Positions 8,892-17,880 of a stretch of DNA of 64,000 nt are shown here, in pieces. Position 1 is the first letter of the stretch. Each line of letters starts with the position of its first letter. The position numbers and the translations under genes were made by a program. This DNA is from Burkholderiaceae bacterium. Its GTDB lineage: Bacteria > Pseudomonadota > Gammaproteobacteria > Burkholderiales > Burkholderiaceae. The notes beneath the pieces were generated by a model. It saw only the letters and a program-made list of their open reading frames with translations. It did no database searches and was not told the DNA's origin. The DNA is taken from positions 1 through 64,000 of the forward strand of contig CANFWB010000001.1 in the NCBI GenBank assembly GCA_947450605.1, written 5' to 3'.

Positions 8892-10762
8892 TAGCGCACT
8901 CCTTCTTTCCACCAATTGAGCAGAATCCAAGATTCAGCGGTGTAATACAAAGGAGGCTCTGGGTAGCGCATCTCTTTACGATACGCGATTCGGTGGGTGG
9001 GGTTGTACCACTGTGGAATCACGTAATAACTATTCCAGAGGACTCGATCTAAGGCTCTGGTCGCAGCACGCAATTCTTCACGGGTCTGCGCTTTGACGAC
9101 TGCATCTACCAAAGCATCCACTACGGGAGATTGAACCCCAATCACGTTATCAGAACCTTTTTCTTTAGAGGCCTGACTACCAAAACGATCCCACAGCTCA
9201 TTACCAGGACTTTGTGAATCCGGAAAGCGGATGGTGGTCATATCAAAGTCGTATTCATCCATACGCTTCTGATGCAAAGCAAAGTCACTGGTCCGAATAT
9301 CCACCTGAATACCCAGTTTTTCTAAATTACGCACATAGGAAGAAATCACCCTTAAGAAAAAGGGGCCGTCTTCCACCATCTCAAAACGGAAAGGCTCTCC
9401 CTGCATATTGCGCAGTGCCCCATCTCGATACTGCCAGCCAGCCTGAGCTAACAAGTCACGTGCCTTACGCAGATTTTGACGTAGGCTATCTGGTGCGACT
9501 GTAGAAGGTGCAGCCGGCATTGGGCCAAAGGCTGCATCAGGCACCCACTTGGGGTATTGCGCCTTCAGTGGCTTGAGTAATTTCAGCTCGGCTTCAGTCG
9601 GTTTGCGCGGGCCATCGAAATTCGCACTCAGATCGCTGTTAGTGAAATAGCTATTGATGCGACTGTATTGCTCAAAAAAGAGTTGGCGATTGAGCCACTC
9701 AAAATCAAGTGCGTAACCCAAAGCTTGGCGCACACGGGGGTCTTGAAAAATTGGTCTGCGGACATTCATGGCAAAGCCTTGCATACCAGCGCCGTTGTGA
9801 TTAAGAAATGCCTTCTTCTCTAAGGTGCCATCATTAAATCTGGGGCCCACATAACTCTTTGCCCAATTCTTGGCGCGGTACTCCACTAAAGCATCGAACT
9901 CCCCAGCCTTAAAGGCTTCTAGGCGAACGGCGTCATCGCTATAGAGCTTGTAATTGATTCGATCAAAGTTATAAAAACCCACACGCACATTCAGCGTCTT
10001 ACCGCCTTGGTCAGCCCAGTAGTTGGGGTTGCGCTTAAAGATCATGGTCTTACCAGCTTTATAAGACTCAATCACATAAGGACCGCTCGCCAATGGCAAT
10101 TCAAAAGTGAGTTTATCGAACGGGGTTATCGTGCCGTCAGGCTTCTTACCCCAGTTGCGCGAGAACACGGGCAAGGTGCCCACCATCACTGGTAACTCTG
10201 GGTTGTGATTCTTAAAGTCAAAACGGATCACGCGATCCGAAACCACTACCGCCTGCTTCACATCGGCATAGACCGTTTTATATTGCGGATTTGCTAGTGA
10301 GCTCATCAAGGTGTCGAAGCTGTGCTTCACATCACTCGCCAGGATGGCGCTGCCGTCTGAGAACTTGGCTTCCGGACGAATCCGAAACACCACGGACATC
10401 TTGTCGGGCGCTACAGCAATATCCTCAGCAATCAATCCATAGGCACTAGAGACTTCATCCGCGCTACCTACTGCCAAAGACTCAAACATCAACTGCGCTA
10501 CACCCGGGGCAGCAACGCCGCGCAAGGTAAAGGGATTGAACTTATCAAAGCTGGTGCGGCGATCCGGATTCGGAAGGACCAATGTCCCACCTCTGGGCGC
10601 TTGGGGATTGACATAGTCAAAATGGCTAAATCCGTCTGCATATTTGGGTTTTCCATACTGAGCAATCCCTTGGCCGCCATGGGCCGTATTCACCGTTAGC
10701 CCAGCCAGAATGGCTAGAAGCAGGAAAGTGGGGATTTGGCGGATGGCGGGGAACATGGGCAT
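8891..10762 (-). CDS. yejA: Periplasmic peptide-binding protein (YejA type)
   Basis: This is an SBP_bac_5 extracellular solute-binding protein, first gene of a four-gene peptide ABC transporter. A signal peptide (about residues 1-29, ending near NTAHG) precedes the mature chain. YejA-type features include GGTLVLPNPD, FDKFNPFTLRG near the N-terminus and FKRNPNYW in the middle. The ATG at 10762 is preferred over the upstream TTG at 10786; an ATG at 10756 is also possible. In E. coli the system imports microcin C-like peptides; in this organism the natural ligand is unknown. It is divergent from fabI, with only about 50 bases between them. Confidence 0.9.
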   Translation of the reverse strand: MPMFPAIRQIPTFLLLAILAGLTVNTAHGGQGIAQYGKPKYADGFSHFDYVNPQAPRGGTLVLPNPDRRTSFDKFNPFTLRGVAAPGVAQLMFESLAVGSADEVSSAYGLIAEDIAVAPDKMSVVFRIRPEAKFSDGSAILASDVKHSFDTLMSSLANPQYKTVYADVKQAVVVSDRVIRFDFKNHNPELPVMVGTLPVFSRNWGKKPDGTITPFDKLTFELPLASGPYVIESYKAGKTMIFKRNPNYWADQGGKTLNVRVGFYNFDRINYKLYSDDAVRLEAFKAGEFDALVEYRAKNWAKSYVGPRFNDGTLEKKAFLNHNGAGMQGFAMNVRRPIFQDPRVRQALGYALDFEWLNRQLFFEQYSRINSYFTNSDLSANFDGPRKPTEAELKLLKPLKAQYPKWVPDAAFGPMPAAPSTVAPDSLRQNLRKARDLLAQAGWQYRDGALRNMQGEPFRFEMVEDGPFFLRVISSYVRNLEKLGIQVDIRTSDFALHQKRMDEYDFDMTTIRFPDSQSPGNELWDRFGSQASKEKGSDNVIGVQSPVVDALVDAVVKAQTREELRAATRALDRVLWNSYYVIPQWYNPTHRIAYRKEMRYPEPPLYYTAESWILLNWWKEGVR

Positions 10763-10812
10763 ATATGCAACAATTGTAGATAGCAAACCACATTTGAAGC
10801 AAAGGACACAAT

Positions 10813-11598
10813 ATGGGCTTTCTCGCTGGCAAAAAAATTCTGATTACCGGCCTTCTTTCTAACCGCTCTATTGCCTATGGCATTGCCAAAGCATGTCATC
10901 GTGAAGGGGCTGAATTAGCCTTTACCTACGTCGGTGAGCGCTTTAAGGACCGAATTGTCGATTTTGCTAAAGAATTCAATACCGAATTGATTTTTGATTG
11001 TGACGTCGGTAGCGATGAGCAGATTTCCGCCCTATTTAAAGATCTAGCCAAATCCTGGCCTCAGTTCGATGGTTTTGTCCACGCTATTGGCTTTGCGCCA
11101 CGTGAAGCCATTGCTGGCGACTTTTTAGAAGGTCTCTCACGGGAGGGCTTCAAGATCGCTCACGATATCTCTGCTTACAGTTTCCCAGCGATGGCAAAAG
11201 AAGCCTTGCCCATGTTGCGTGACAAGTCGTCTTTATTGACGCTGACTTACCTAGGCAGCATGCGCAACGTTCCGAACTACAACACCATGGGTCTTGCTAA
11301 GGCCTCACTGGAAGCCTCAGTTCGCTATATCGCTGGCTCAGTTGGACCTAAAGGGATTCGTGCCAACGGCATCTCAGCCGGCCCGATCAAAACCTTAGCT
11401 GCCGCTGGTATTAAGGGTTTCGGCAAGATTTTGGAAGCGGTTGAACAAACCGCCCCAATGCGTCGCAACGTGACGATTGATGACGTTGGTAACACTGCCG
11501 CCTTCTTATTATCCGATTTGGCAAACGGCATTACTGCTGAAATCATTTACGTCGATAACGGCTTTAGCCAAGTCGTTGGCGGAATGGAAGACGCTTGA
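10813..11598 (+). CDS. fabI: Enoyl-[acyl-carrier-protein] reductase FabI
   Basis: FabI is the NADH-dependent reductase of the last step of each fatty-acid elongation round. It has the SDR fold with the FabI-type cofactor loop GLLSNRSIAYGIA at 13-25. The catalytic residues Tyr146, Tyr156 and Lys163 fall at the same numbers as in E. coli FabI. Its 261 residues match the family. AAAGGAC before the ATG is a good ribosome site. The TGA stop overlaps the TTG start of the downstream chromate-transporter gene. Confidence 0.95.
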   Translation: MGFLAGKKILITGLLSNRSIAYGIAKACHREGAELAFTYVGERFKDRIVDFAKEFNTELIFDCDVGSDEQISALFKDLAKSWPQFDGFVHAIGFAPREAIAGDFLEGLSREGFKIAHDISAYSFPAMAKEALPMLRDKSSLLTLTYLGSMRNVPNYNTMGLAKASLEASVRYIAGSVGPKGIRANGISAGPIKTLAAAGIKGFGKILEAVEQTAPMRRNVTIDDVGNTAAFLLSDLANGITAEIIYVDNGFSQVVGGMEDA

Positions 11599-12923
11599 GT
11601 GTTCCACTACGCGAGGCCCTAAAATTTTGGGCCAAGCTTGGCTTTATTAGCTTTGGTGGGCCTGCAGGTCAAATTGCCGTCCTACACCAAGAGCTGGTTG
11701 AAAAGCGTCGCTGGATTTCTGAGCGGCGCTTTTTACATGCGCTCAACTATTGCATGCTCCTCCCTGGACCCGAAGCCCAGCAACTGGTCACCTATATCGG
11801 CTGGCTCATGCATCGTACCTGGGGTGGCGTTTTGGCAGGCAGCCTCTTTGTACTGCCATCACTCTTCATTTTGATTGGCCTGTCCTGGGTTTATCTGACT
11901 TTTGGGCAAGTGCCTTGGATTGCCGCCATCTTCTTTGGCATCAAACCCGCAGTGACCGCCATCGTCTTACATGCCGCCGTCAGAATTGGTAAACGTACCA
12001 TTCACAATCAGGCACTGCGCGTGATTGCACTAATGTCATTTCTCGCGATCTTCGTGCTCAATCTTGCTTTCCCCATCATCGTCTTGTGCGCCGCCTTGGC
12101 TGGTATTTGGGGTGGTAAGCGTTATCCGGAGTATTTCCAGCAAACCGGCTCGCATGGCAACGGTAGTGAGAAGCGGTATGGCGCTGCGCTGATTGACGAT
12201 GACACGCCCACTCCAGAACACGCCCAGTTTTCGACGAAGAAGCTGATTCTGCAAAGCGCAGTTGTAATAGCGCTCTGGTCCATTCCGTTTGTTGCGCTGA
12301 CCCTCTTGTTTGGCTGGCAAACGCTTTACCCACAAATTGCTTGGTTTTTCACGAAGGCTGCTTTCCTTACTTTTGGTGGCGCCTATGCAGTACTGCCTTA
12401 CGTCTACCAAGGCGCAGTAGATCAATTTCATTGGCTTAGCGCTGGTCAGATGATGGATGGTCTAGCTCTAGGTGAAACCACCCCCGGACCACTCATCATG
12501 GTGGTCGCTTTTGTTGGCTACCTAGCTGGCCATATTCAACACCTGATTGGCAATACCAATCCATTTTGGTTTGGGGTGCTTGGTGCCTGTGTAGCCACCT
12601 GGTTTACCTTTCTGCCATCTTTCTTCCTGGTTCTGGTCGGCGGCCCAGTAATTGAATCCACCCATGGCAAGCTAAGCTTTACCGCGCCCCTGACTGCAAT
12701 TTCCGCGGCCGTGGTTGGCGTGATTGCCAATCTGGGCCTGTTCTTTGCTTATCACGTCTTCTTTCCCCATGGTCTTGGCGGCTCAATTTCTTGGGTCTCT
12801 ATCGCTATTTCCGTATTTGCTGGACTAGCCCTCTTCAAGTTTCAAAAAGGGGTTATCAGCGTTTTGACTGGTTCCGCGCTTGCTGGGCTTCTCAGCTATT
12901 TAGTTACCAGTTTATTGATCTAG
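11595..12923 (+). CDS. chrA: Chromate transporter ChrA (long form)
   Basis: This is a CHR-superfamily membrane transporter with two homologous halves. The first half carries KLGFISFGGPAGQIAVLHQE and LLPGPEAQQLVTYIGW; the second repeats the pattern with FLTFGGAYAVLPYV and TTPGPLIMVVAFVGYLAG. About ten to twelve membrane segments are expected over 442 residues. Characterised relatives export chromate in exchange for proton-motive force; some act on sulfate. The only start in frame near fabI is TTG at 11595, overlapping the fabI stop (TTGA), which suggests coupled translation at a reduced rate. Confidence 0.88.
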   Translation: MSVPLREALKFWAKLGFISFGGPAGQIAVLHQELVEKRRWISERRFLHALNYCMLLPGPEAQQLVTYIGWLMHRTWGGVLAGSLFVLPSLFILIGLSWVYLTFGQVPWIAAIFFGIKPAVTAIVLHAAVRIGKRTIHNQALRVIALMSFLAIFVLNLAFPIIVLCAALAGIWGGKRYPEYFQQTGSHGNGSEKRYGAALIDDDTPTPEHAQFSTKKLILQSAVVIALWSIPFVALTLLFGWQTLYPQIAWFFTKAAFLTFGGAYAVLPYVYQGAVDQFHWLSAGQMMDGLALGETTPGPLIMVVAFVGYLAGHIQHLIGNTNPFWFGVLGACVATWFTFLPSFFLVLVGGPVIESTHGKLSFTAPLTAISAAVVGVIANLGLFFAYHVFFPHGLGGSISWVSIAISVFAGLALFKFQKGVISVLTGSALAGLLSYLVTSLLI

Positions 12924-12954
12924 CAAGGCGGTATTGGGGGCTGAAATTGGCATA

Positions 12955-13839
12955 ATGGAACTTATGCGAATCGAACCTCAAACCATCACCCATCTCCAAG
13001 AGTGGCTCGGTAAAACGGAGTCCCTCCAAGACACTGTTACTGCTGCGCCTGTGAAAGCTTTATCGGCAACACTAGACCGACCTGACCCTGCGCCAAGCAA
13101 AGGGACATTTCTGCCGGAGTTGTGGCATTGGCTGTATTTTTTGCCCTGCGCCCTTCAATCTGACATTGGTTCCGATGGGCATCCCAAACGTGGTGGATTT
13201 TTACCGCCCGTACCATTACCGCGACGGATGTGGGCTGGTAGTCGCATTCAGTGGTTAGCACCACTGTCGGTTGGCGATGAAATCGAACGCGTTTCCAAAA
13301 TTGAATCCGTTACGCACAAAGCAGGTCGCACTGGTGATCTCATTTTTGTTTTAGTAAAACATGAGATCTCCAATCAAGATGGCTTGGCATTGATTGAAGA
13401 GCATGACATTGTGTATCGCGATGCCCCAACTCCAGAGGATAAGCCGGTAGCACCAACACCTGCGCCGACTGATGCGAAGTGGACGAAGACCATTACGCCA
13501 GATGACGTTTTATTATTTCGTTACTCAGCACTGACATTTAATGGCCATCGCATTCATTACGATCGCAAATACGTTACCGAGGTTGAAGGCTACCCCGGCC
13601 TCATTGTTCACGGTCCTTTGATTGCCACTCTTCTGGTCGACCTGGTGCGCCAAAGCATTCCAGGCTGCACCCTCAAGAGTTTTGAGTTCCGCGCAATTCG
13701 TCCGACTTTTGATATTAATATTTTTAAGGTCAGCGCTAAACCCGATCTTGAGAAAGATCCTTCCGGAAAAACGATCTCCATTTGGGCCCAGGATCATGAA
13801 GGCTGGCTCACGATGCAGGCAAGCGCCGTATTGGCGTAA
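12955..13839 (+). CDS. MaoC/HTD2-like hydratase, 3-methylfumaryl-CoA hydratase type
   Basis: This is a double hot-dog hydratase of the HTD2/mesaconyl-C4-CoA hydratase type. The N-terminal FAS1-like dehydratase half includes LPRRMWAGSRIQWLAPLSVGDEIER. The C-terminal half holds the catalytic-looking LFRYSALTFNGHRIHYDRKY with the Asn-His pair and the later GLIVHGPLIATLLVDLVR. Relatives add water to mesaconyl- or itaconyl-type CoA esters to give citramalyl-CoA, a substrate for the CitE-like lyase two genes downstream. The ATG at 12955 (or 12964) is preferred over the TTG at 12934. It lies 31 bases after chrA and heads a four-gene set. Confidence 0.78.
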   Translation: MELMRIEPQTITHLQEWLGKTESLQDTVTAAPVKALSATLDRPDPAPSKGTFLPELWHWLYFLPCALQSDIGSDGHPKRGGFLPPVPLPRRMWAGSRIQWLAPLSVGDEIERVSKIESVTHKAGRTGDLIFVLVKHEISNQDGLALIEEHDIVYRDAPTPEDKPVAPTPAPTDAKWTKTITPDDVLLFRYSALTFNGHRIHYDRKYVTEVEGYPGLIVHGPLIATLLVDLVRQSIPGCTLKSFEFRAIRPTFDINIFKVSAKPDLEKDPSGKTISIWAQDHEGWLTMQASAVLA

Positions 13840-13857
13840 TCAACCCATAATGTATCT

Positions 13858-15228
13858 ATGACAACTGCACATCCCTCCAAAGACTTAGCCACTTTTGCCT
13901 CGCAATTACAGATTGGCGATATTCCAAACGAAGTCCTCAATCGCACTGAAGATTTATTGGTCGATTGGTTTGGCTCAGCGATTGCTGGTAAAGGTTCGCG
14001 CCCAGTAGAAACGATTACGCAGTTTGCTCAAAGCATGGGCGGCTTTAATAGCGCTAATCCCGGTAGCGCTGAAATCCTCATTCACCGCACGAGCTCGAGT
14101 CCTTTCTTGGCCGCATTGGCCAATGCAGCTGCCTCACACGTAGCCGAACAAGACGACGTTCACAATGGCTCTGTCTTTCATCCAGCCACAGTAGTGTTTC
14201 CAGCAGCGCTCGCAACTGCGCAAACGATTGGTGCCTCAGGTGAAGATCTGCTCGTGGCTGCCGTTGCTGGTTATGAAGTCGGCATTCGGGTTGGGGAATT
14301 CTTAGGTCGCTCGCACTACAAAATATTTCACACTACCGGCACCGCGGGCACTTTGGCTGCCGCTGCAGCGGTAGGCCATCTACTCAAACTCAATCCTACG
14401 CAAATGTTGCATGCCTTTGGTTCTGCTGGGACGCAGTCTGCTGGCCTATGGGAATTTCTGCGCGATGCGGCAGACTCCAAACAGTTGCACACGGCACATG
14501 CCTCCTCTACAGGGCTGATGTCAGCCTACTTAGCGCAATCGGGTTTTACCGGCGCAGAGCATATTCTCGAGGGTAAGCAAGGACTAGCTGCCGGCATGTC
14601 GAGTGATGCGGATCCGAGCAAACTGACTGACAGATTAGGTAGTCGCTGGACCATTGCAGAGACGAGCTTTAAATATCACGCCTCCTGCCGTCACACCCAC
14701 CCGGCTGCAGACGCCTTACTACAAGTGATGTTGGCGCACCATCTCAAACCCAGCGATATTGCCAAAGTAGAAACCTTAGTACACCAAGGTGCAATTGATG
14801 TCCTTGGCCCGGTGACCGATCCAGCAACAGTACATCAATCGAAGTTTTCGATGGGAACTGTATTAGCGCTGATTGCCCATTATCAATTTGCAGGTCTGCA
14901 GGAGTTTGATCAGCATTTTCATGATCAAGCAATTTGTGAGTTTCGTGATCGCGTCACGATGACTTTGGATCCCGAGGTGGATGGCGCCTATCCACAACGC
15001 TGGATTGGCAAGGTCAAAGTCTATCTGCACAATGGTGAAGTATTAGAGGGTCGCGTTGATGAACCCAAGGGGGATCCTGGCAACACTTTAAGTCGTGCTG
15101 AGATTACCGATAAGGCCATGCGTCTTGCTGCCTTTAGCGGTGGCGCCACTCCCAGTGAAATGAGTACCGCCATTGAGCGCCTGTGGAATGTCCGCAAACA
15201 AGCGAAGATAGGCCTACTGATCTCTTAG
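13858..15228 (+). CDS. MmgE/PrpD family protein
   Basis: This family includes 2-methylcitrate dehydratase PrpD and cis-aconitate decarboxylase. The chain shows the family marks: DWFGSAIAGKGSRPVET near 38-54, the conserved AEQDDVHNGSVFHPA segment near 98-112, FHTTGTAGTLAAAAA and FKYHASCRHTHPAADALL. The length of 456 residues is normal. It starts 18 bases after the hydratase gene. The reaction cannot be fixed from sequence; given the neighbours it probably handles a branched di- or tricarboxylate. After its stop lies a short pyrimidine-rich spacer with three tandem 8-base repeats (15237-15260). Confidence 0.85.
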   Translation: MTTAHPSKDLATFASQLQIGDIPNEVLNRTEDLLVDWFGSAIAGKGSRPVETITQFAQSMGGFNSANPGSAEILIHRTSSSPFLAALANAAASHVAEQDDVHNGSVFHPATVVFPAALATAQTIGASGEDLLVAAVAGYEVGIRVGEFLGRSHYKIFHTTGTAGTLAAAAAVGHLLKLNPTQMLHAFGSAGTQSAGLWEFLRDAADSKQLHTAHASSTGLMSAYLAQSGFTGAEHILEGKQGLAAGMSSDADPSKLTDRLGSRWTIAETSFKYHASCRHTHPAADALLQVMLAHHLKPSDIAKVETLVHQGAIDVLGPVTDPATVHQSKFSMGTVLALIAHYQFAGLQEFDQHFHDQAICEFRDRVTMTLDPEVDGAYPQRWIGKVKVYLHNGEVLEGRVDEPKGDPGNTLSRAEITDKAMRLAAFSGGATPSEMSTAIERLWNVRKQAKIGLLIS

Positions 15229-15296
15229 ACTCCTGCTTTCTCAGTTTCTTAGTTTCTTAATTACTCTTTTGCCTCATATTTTATAAAGCCTCCCAT

Positions 15297-16142
15297 ATGA
15301 ACCCACTCGATACACCTATTGGCTTTAGTAGCAGCTTCTTATTTGTGCCGGGCACCCGCCCAGAGCGTTTTTCTAAAGCCTTAGATAGTGGTGCCGATGG
15401 CATCATCATCGACCTTGAAGACGCGGTTGCCGAGGAAGACAAACAAACGGCGCGGGATGCCATCCGCACTGCCTGGCCCACATTTACCGCTGAGCAGAAA
15501 AAGCGCTTGATCATTCGCTCAAATTCTCCTGGTAGTAAGTTTTATGCTGCAGACTTGATCTTGGTACAAGAGTTAGATGCGGCTTGCTTACTGATACCCA
15601 AAAGTGAATCACTTGATCAAATGAACGGTGCTGCGCAGATTCTGCCAAACACCGCCATTATTCCCATGATTGAAACTGCAATTGGCCTTGATCGCCTCCA
15701 TGAAATTGCAAACTCTGAGCAGGTGTTGCGCCTCGCCTTGGGTAACATTGATTTACAAGCAGACCTCGGGATGGTGTGCGACGCCCAGGAAAATGAACTG
15801 CAGACTGCCCGCTTTCAGATTGTGCTGGCCTCTCGCCTGGCGCAAATTGCCCCTCCAATAGACGGGGTAACCCCTTCAACTGACGATATTGAGCGCATCA
15901 CTGATGATGCTGAACGCGCTAAAAGAATGGGCTTTGGCGGCAAGCTATGCATCCATCCAAAACAAGTTTCCCTGGTCAAGGCCGCCTTTATGCCTACTGA
16001 CAAAGAGGTCTCATGGGCCCATCGAGTTATTGAGGCTGATAAGGCATCCAAAGGTGGTGCAGTAAAATTAGACGGCCGCATGATTGACCGACCAGTAGTC
16101 CTACTAGCCCAAAGAACCCTGGCGCTTGCTGGTAAACCCTAA
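15297..16142 (+). CDS. CitE-like CoA-ester lyase (HpcH/HpaI fold)
   Basis: This TIM-barrel lyase belongs to the citrate lyase beta / malyl-CoA / citramalyl-CoA lyase group. Visible motifs are FVPGTRPERFSKALDSGADG at 16-35, IDLEDAV with Glu41-Asp42 (metal and substrate), LIIRSNSPG (substrate-binding Arg), PMIETAIGL (Glu of the metal site), and GFGGKLCIHPKQV near the C-terminus. At 281 residues it is a stand-alone enzyme rather than a citrate-lyase subunit, since citD and citF are absent. It is consistent with cleaving a citramalyl-CoA-like product to acetyl-CoA and a keto acid. Confidence 0.85.
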   Translation: MNPLDTPIGFSSSFLFVPGTRPERFSKALDSGADGIIIDLEDAVAEEDKQTARDAIRTAWPTFTAEQKKRLIIRSNSPGSKFYAADLILVQELDAACLLIPKSESLDQMNGAAQILPNTAIIPMIETAIGLDRLHEIANSEQVLRLALGNIDLQADLGMVCDAQENELQTARFQIVLASRLAQIAPPIDGVTPSTDDIERITDDAERAKRMGFGGKLCIHPKQVSLVKAAFMPTDKEVSWAHRVIEADKASKGGAVKLDGRMIDRPVVLLAQRTLALAGKP

Positions 16143-16199
16143 AGCTGATAGAGCTTAAAGGTGGCAAAATTGCTATGCATCACACACTTGGAGACATCG

Positions 16200-17192
16200 A
16201 TGAAATTGAAGAACACACTATTCGCTGGAATTGCTGCTGTAGCAGGCGCCAGCGCATTACTCGCCAGCAACATGGCATTTGCCCAAAAAGATTGGCCGAC
16301 TAAATCCATTCAATTGGTTGTCCCATTTGCAGCTGGTGGACCGACCGATACAATCGCACGCTTAATTGCAGTGCCCATGGGTCAATCTTTAGGTCAAACC
16401 GTCGTTGTTGAAAACGTTCCTGGTGCCGGTGGAACCATCGCCTCTACCAAAGTAGCGCGAGCAGCTCCGGACGGTTACACCATCTACATTCACCACATGG
16501 GTATGGCTACAGCAAATGCGCTGTACGACAAACTCCCTTACGATCCAATGACCAGCTTTGAGTACATCGGCCAAGTAGCTGACGTCCCCATGGTATTGCT
16601 CGGTAAAAAAGATTTGCCTGCCAATAACTTTAAGGAGCTCGAAGCCTATATCAAGGCGAATGGTTCAAAAGTAACGATGGCTAATGCTGGTCCTGGTGCA
16701 GTGTCACAACTATGCGGCTTGTTGTTTCAGAGTCGTTTAGGTGTGAAGTTGACCAACATTCCTTACAAAGGAACTGGCCCCGCTTTGACCGACCTCTTGG
16801 GTGGTCAGGTGGACCTCTTGTGCGATCAAACCACGCAAACTATTCCTTACATCAAGGATGGCCGTGTAAAAGCCTTTGGCACAACCACCATGAAGCGTTT
16901 GCCTGCCATTCCGAACGTTCCTACTTTAAACGAACAAGGTCTTAAAGGTTTTGAAGTCAAAGTGTGGCATGGCGTGTACGCTCCAAAAGGTGTTCCACAG
17001 CCAGTTCTGGATAAGATCAATGCTGCCTTGAAGAAAGCATTGAATACTCCTGATGTGAGAAAGCGCTTGGAAGATTCCAACATTGATATCGTGCCGATGG
17101 ATAAAGTATCCGCTAAAGGCCTCAAGTCCCATCTTGAAAGCGAAATCAACGTCTGGGGTCCAGTCATTCGTAAATCGAATATTCCAGACTAA
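16200..17192 (+). CDS. Bug-family tripartite tricarboxylate receptor
   Basis: This is a periplasmic receptor of the TctC/Bug family, which binds carboxylic acids. A signal peptide (MKLKNTLFAGIAAV... ending ASNMAFA) is followed by WPTKSIQLVVPFAAGGPTD, the family start with the PFAAGG carboxylate-binding loop, then the usual PYKG...LTDLLGGQVDL segment. The ATG at 16200 has GGAG about 8 bases upstream; the frame runs back to 16161 but without a signal-peptide-like start. No tctA or tctB is nearby, which is common for Bug proteins. It closes the hydratase/lyase set and probably defines its substrate. Confidence 0.9.
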   Translation: MKLKNTLFAGIAAVAGASALLASNMAFAQKDWPTKSIQLVVPFAAGGPTDTIARLIAVPMGQSLGQTVVVENVPGAGGTIASTKVARAAPDGYTIYIHHMGMATANALYDKLPYDPMTSFEYIGQVADVPMVLLGKKDLPANNFKELEAYIKANGSKVTMANAGPGAVSQLCGLLFQSRLGVKLTNIPYKGTGPALTDLLGGQVDLLCDQTTQTIPYIKDGRVKAFGTTTMKRLPAIPNVPTLNEQGLKGFEVKVWHGVYAPKGVPQPVLDKINAALKKALNTPDVRKRLEDSNIDIVPMDKVSAKGLKSHLESEINVWGPVIRKSNIPD

Positions 17193-17210
17193 TCTCGGAA
17201 TAGCAGTCAA

Positions 17211-17240
17211 CAAAAAAGCCAGCGATCTGCTGGCTTTTTT
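17211..17240. terminator. Bidirectional terminator between convergent genes
   Basis: The stem GCCAGC / GCTGGC with a 5-base loop is flanked by six or more A on the left and six T on the right (17211-17240). It serves the Bug gene on the plus strand and the operon ending at 17257 on the minus strand. Confidence 0.88.
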
Positions 17241-17256
17241 CTTATCTAAAAATTGA

Positions 17257-17880
17257 TCATCCCGCCCTAAAGAGATAGCCTGACTGCGCTTTCTCGCGAC
17301 GCTTCAGGTAGATCGCGCTTGGGACGGCAAACAGCGCCCAGATGGCTAAGAAAGGATCTAAGAGGTAATCCCAGAGGTTGACTGACTCATGCCAATGGGC
17401 TGCCCAGGCAATGATGGCGACAGAGATAATCCAAACACCCTTGGTCCAACCAACAAGTCCACAGAGAATCGCAAAGACAATGACTGACATCAACAGGCCA
17501 ATAGAGCCATAGCCCCACGCATAAGGATCCAACATTCCAAAACCGAGTGCTAGCGGGTAGAACACAAGAGCAATCAACGCAACCGGCGCTTTAAATCCGA
17601 ACGGCGTCTTTTTGGCGGCAGGAAGCAAGCTGCCCCACAACAAGAGTAGGGTCACCATACTCAGATCACCCGTGACACCGCGCACATAAGCGGATAAAGG
17701 CAGCTCAAGCGACATACCAAGCGGCCAGAAAAATAGATTGCCCAAGAGCAACACTATGGCAATCCGAGCCACAAAGGGAAGTTCTATCTGAAACAGTTTT
17801 TGCAAGAAAATAATCAAAACCACCGCACAAGTAAGCGACATCTCCAGAAGGGCAATGAGCTGCATGTATTGATTCATCAT
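17257..17880 (-). CDS. Polytopic membrane protein, unknown function
   Basis: I do not recognise this family. The 207 residues hold about six hydrophobic segments (near 8-27, 36-55, 70-86, 98-116, 122-142, 148-185) and a basic C-terminus (KRREKAQ). Its ATG overlaps the end of the sialidase-like gene by 4 bases. It is the third gene of an operon with a GT39 transferase and a predicted neuraminidase, so a role in making, moving or modifying an envelope glycan is the natural guess. Confidence 0.75.
   Translation of the reverse strand: MMNQYMQLIALLEMSLTCAVVLIIFLQKLFQIELPFVARIAIVLLLGNLFFWPLGMSLELPLSAYVRGVTGDLSMVTLLLLWGSLLPAAKKTPFGFKAPVALIALVFYPLALGFGMLDPYAWGYGSIGLLMSVIVFAILCGLVGWTKGVWIISVAIIAWAAHWHESVNLWDYLLDPFLAIWALFAVPSAIYLKRREKAQSGYLFRAG

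Noticed and set aside
15281..15514. 77-codon minus-strand frame over the start of the CitE-like gene
   Set aside because: Opposite a conserved catalytic region; no independent evidence.
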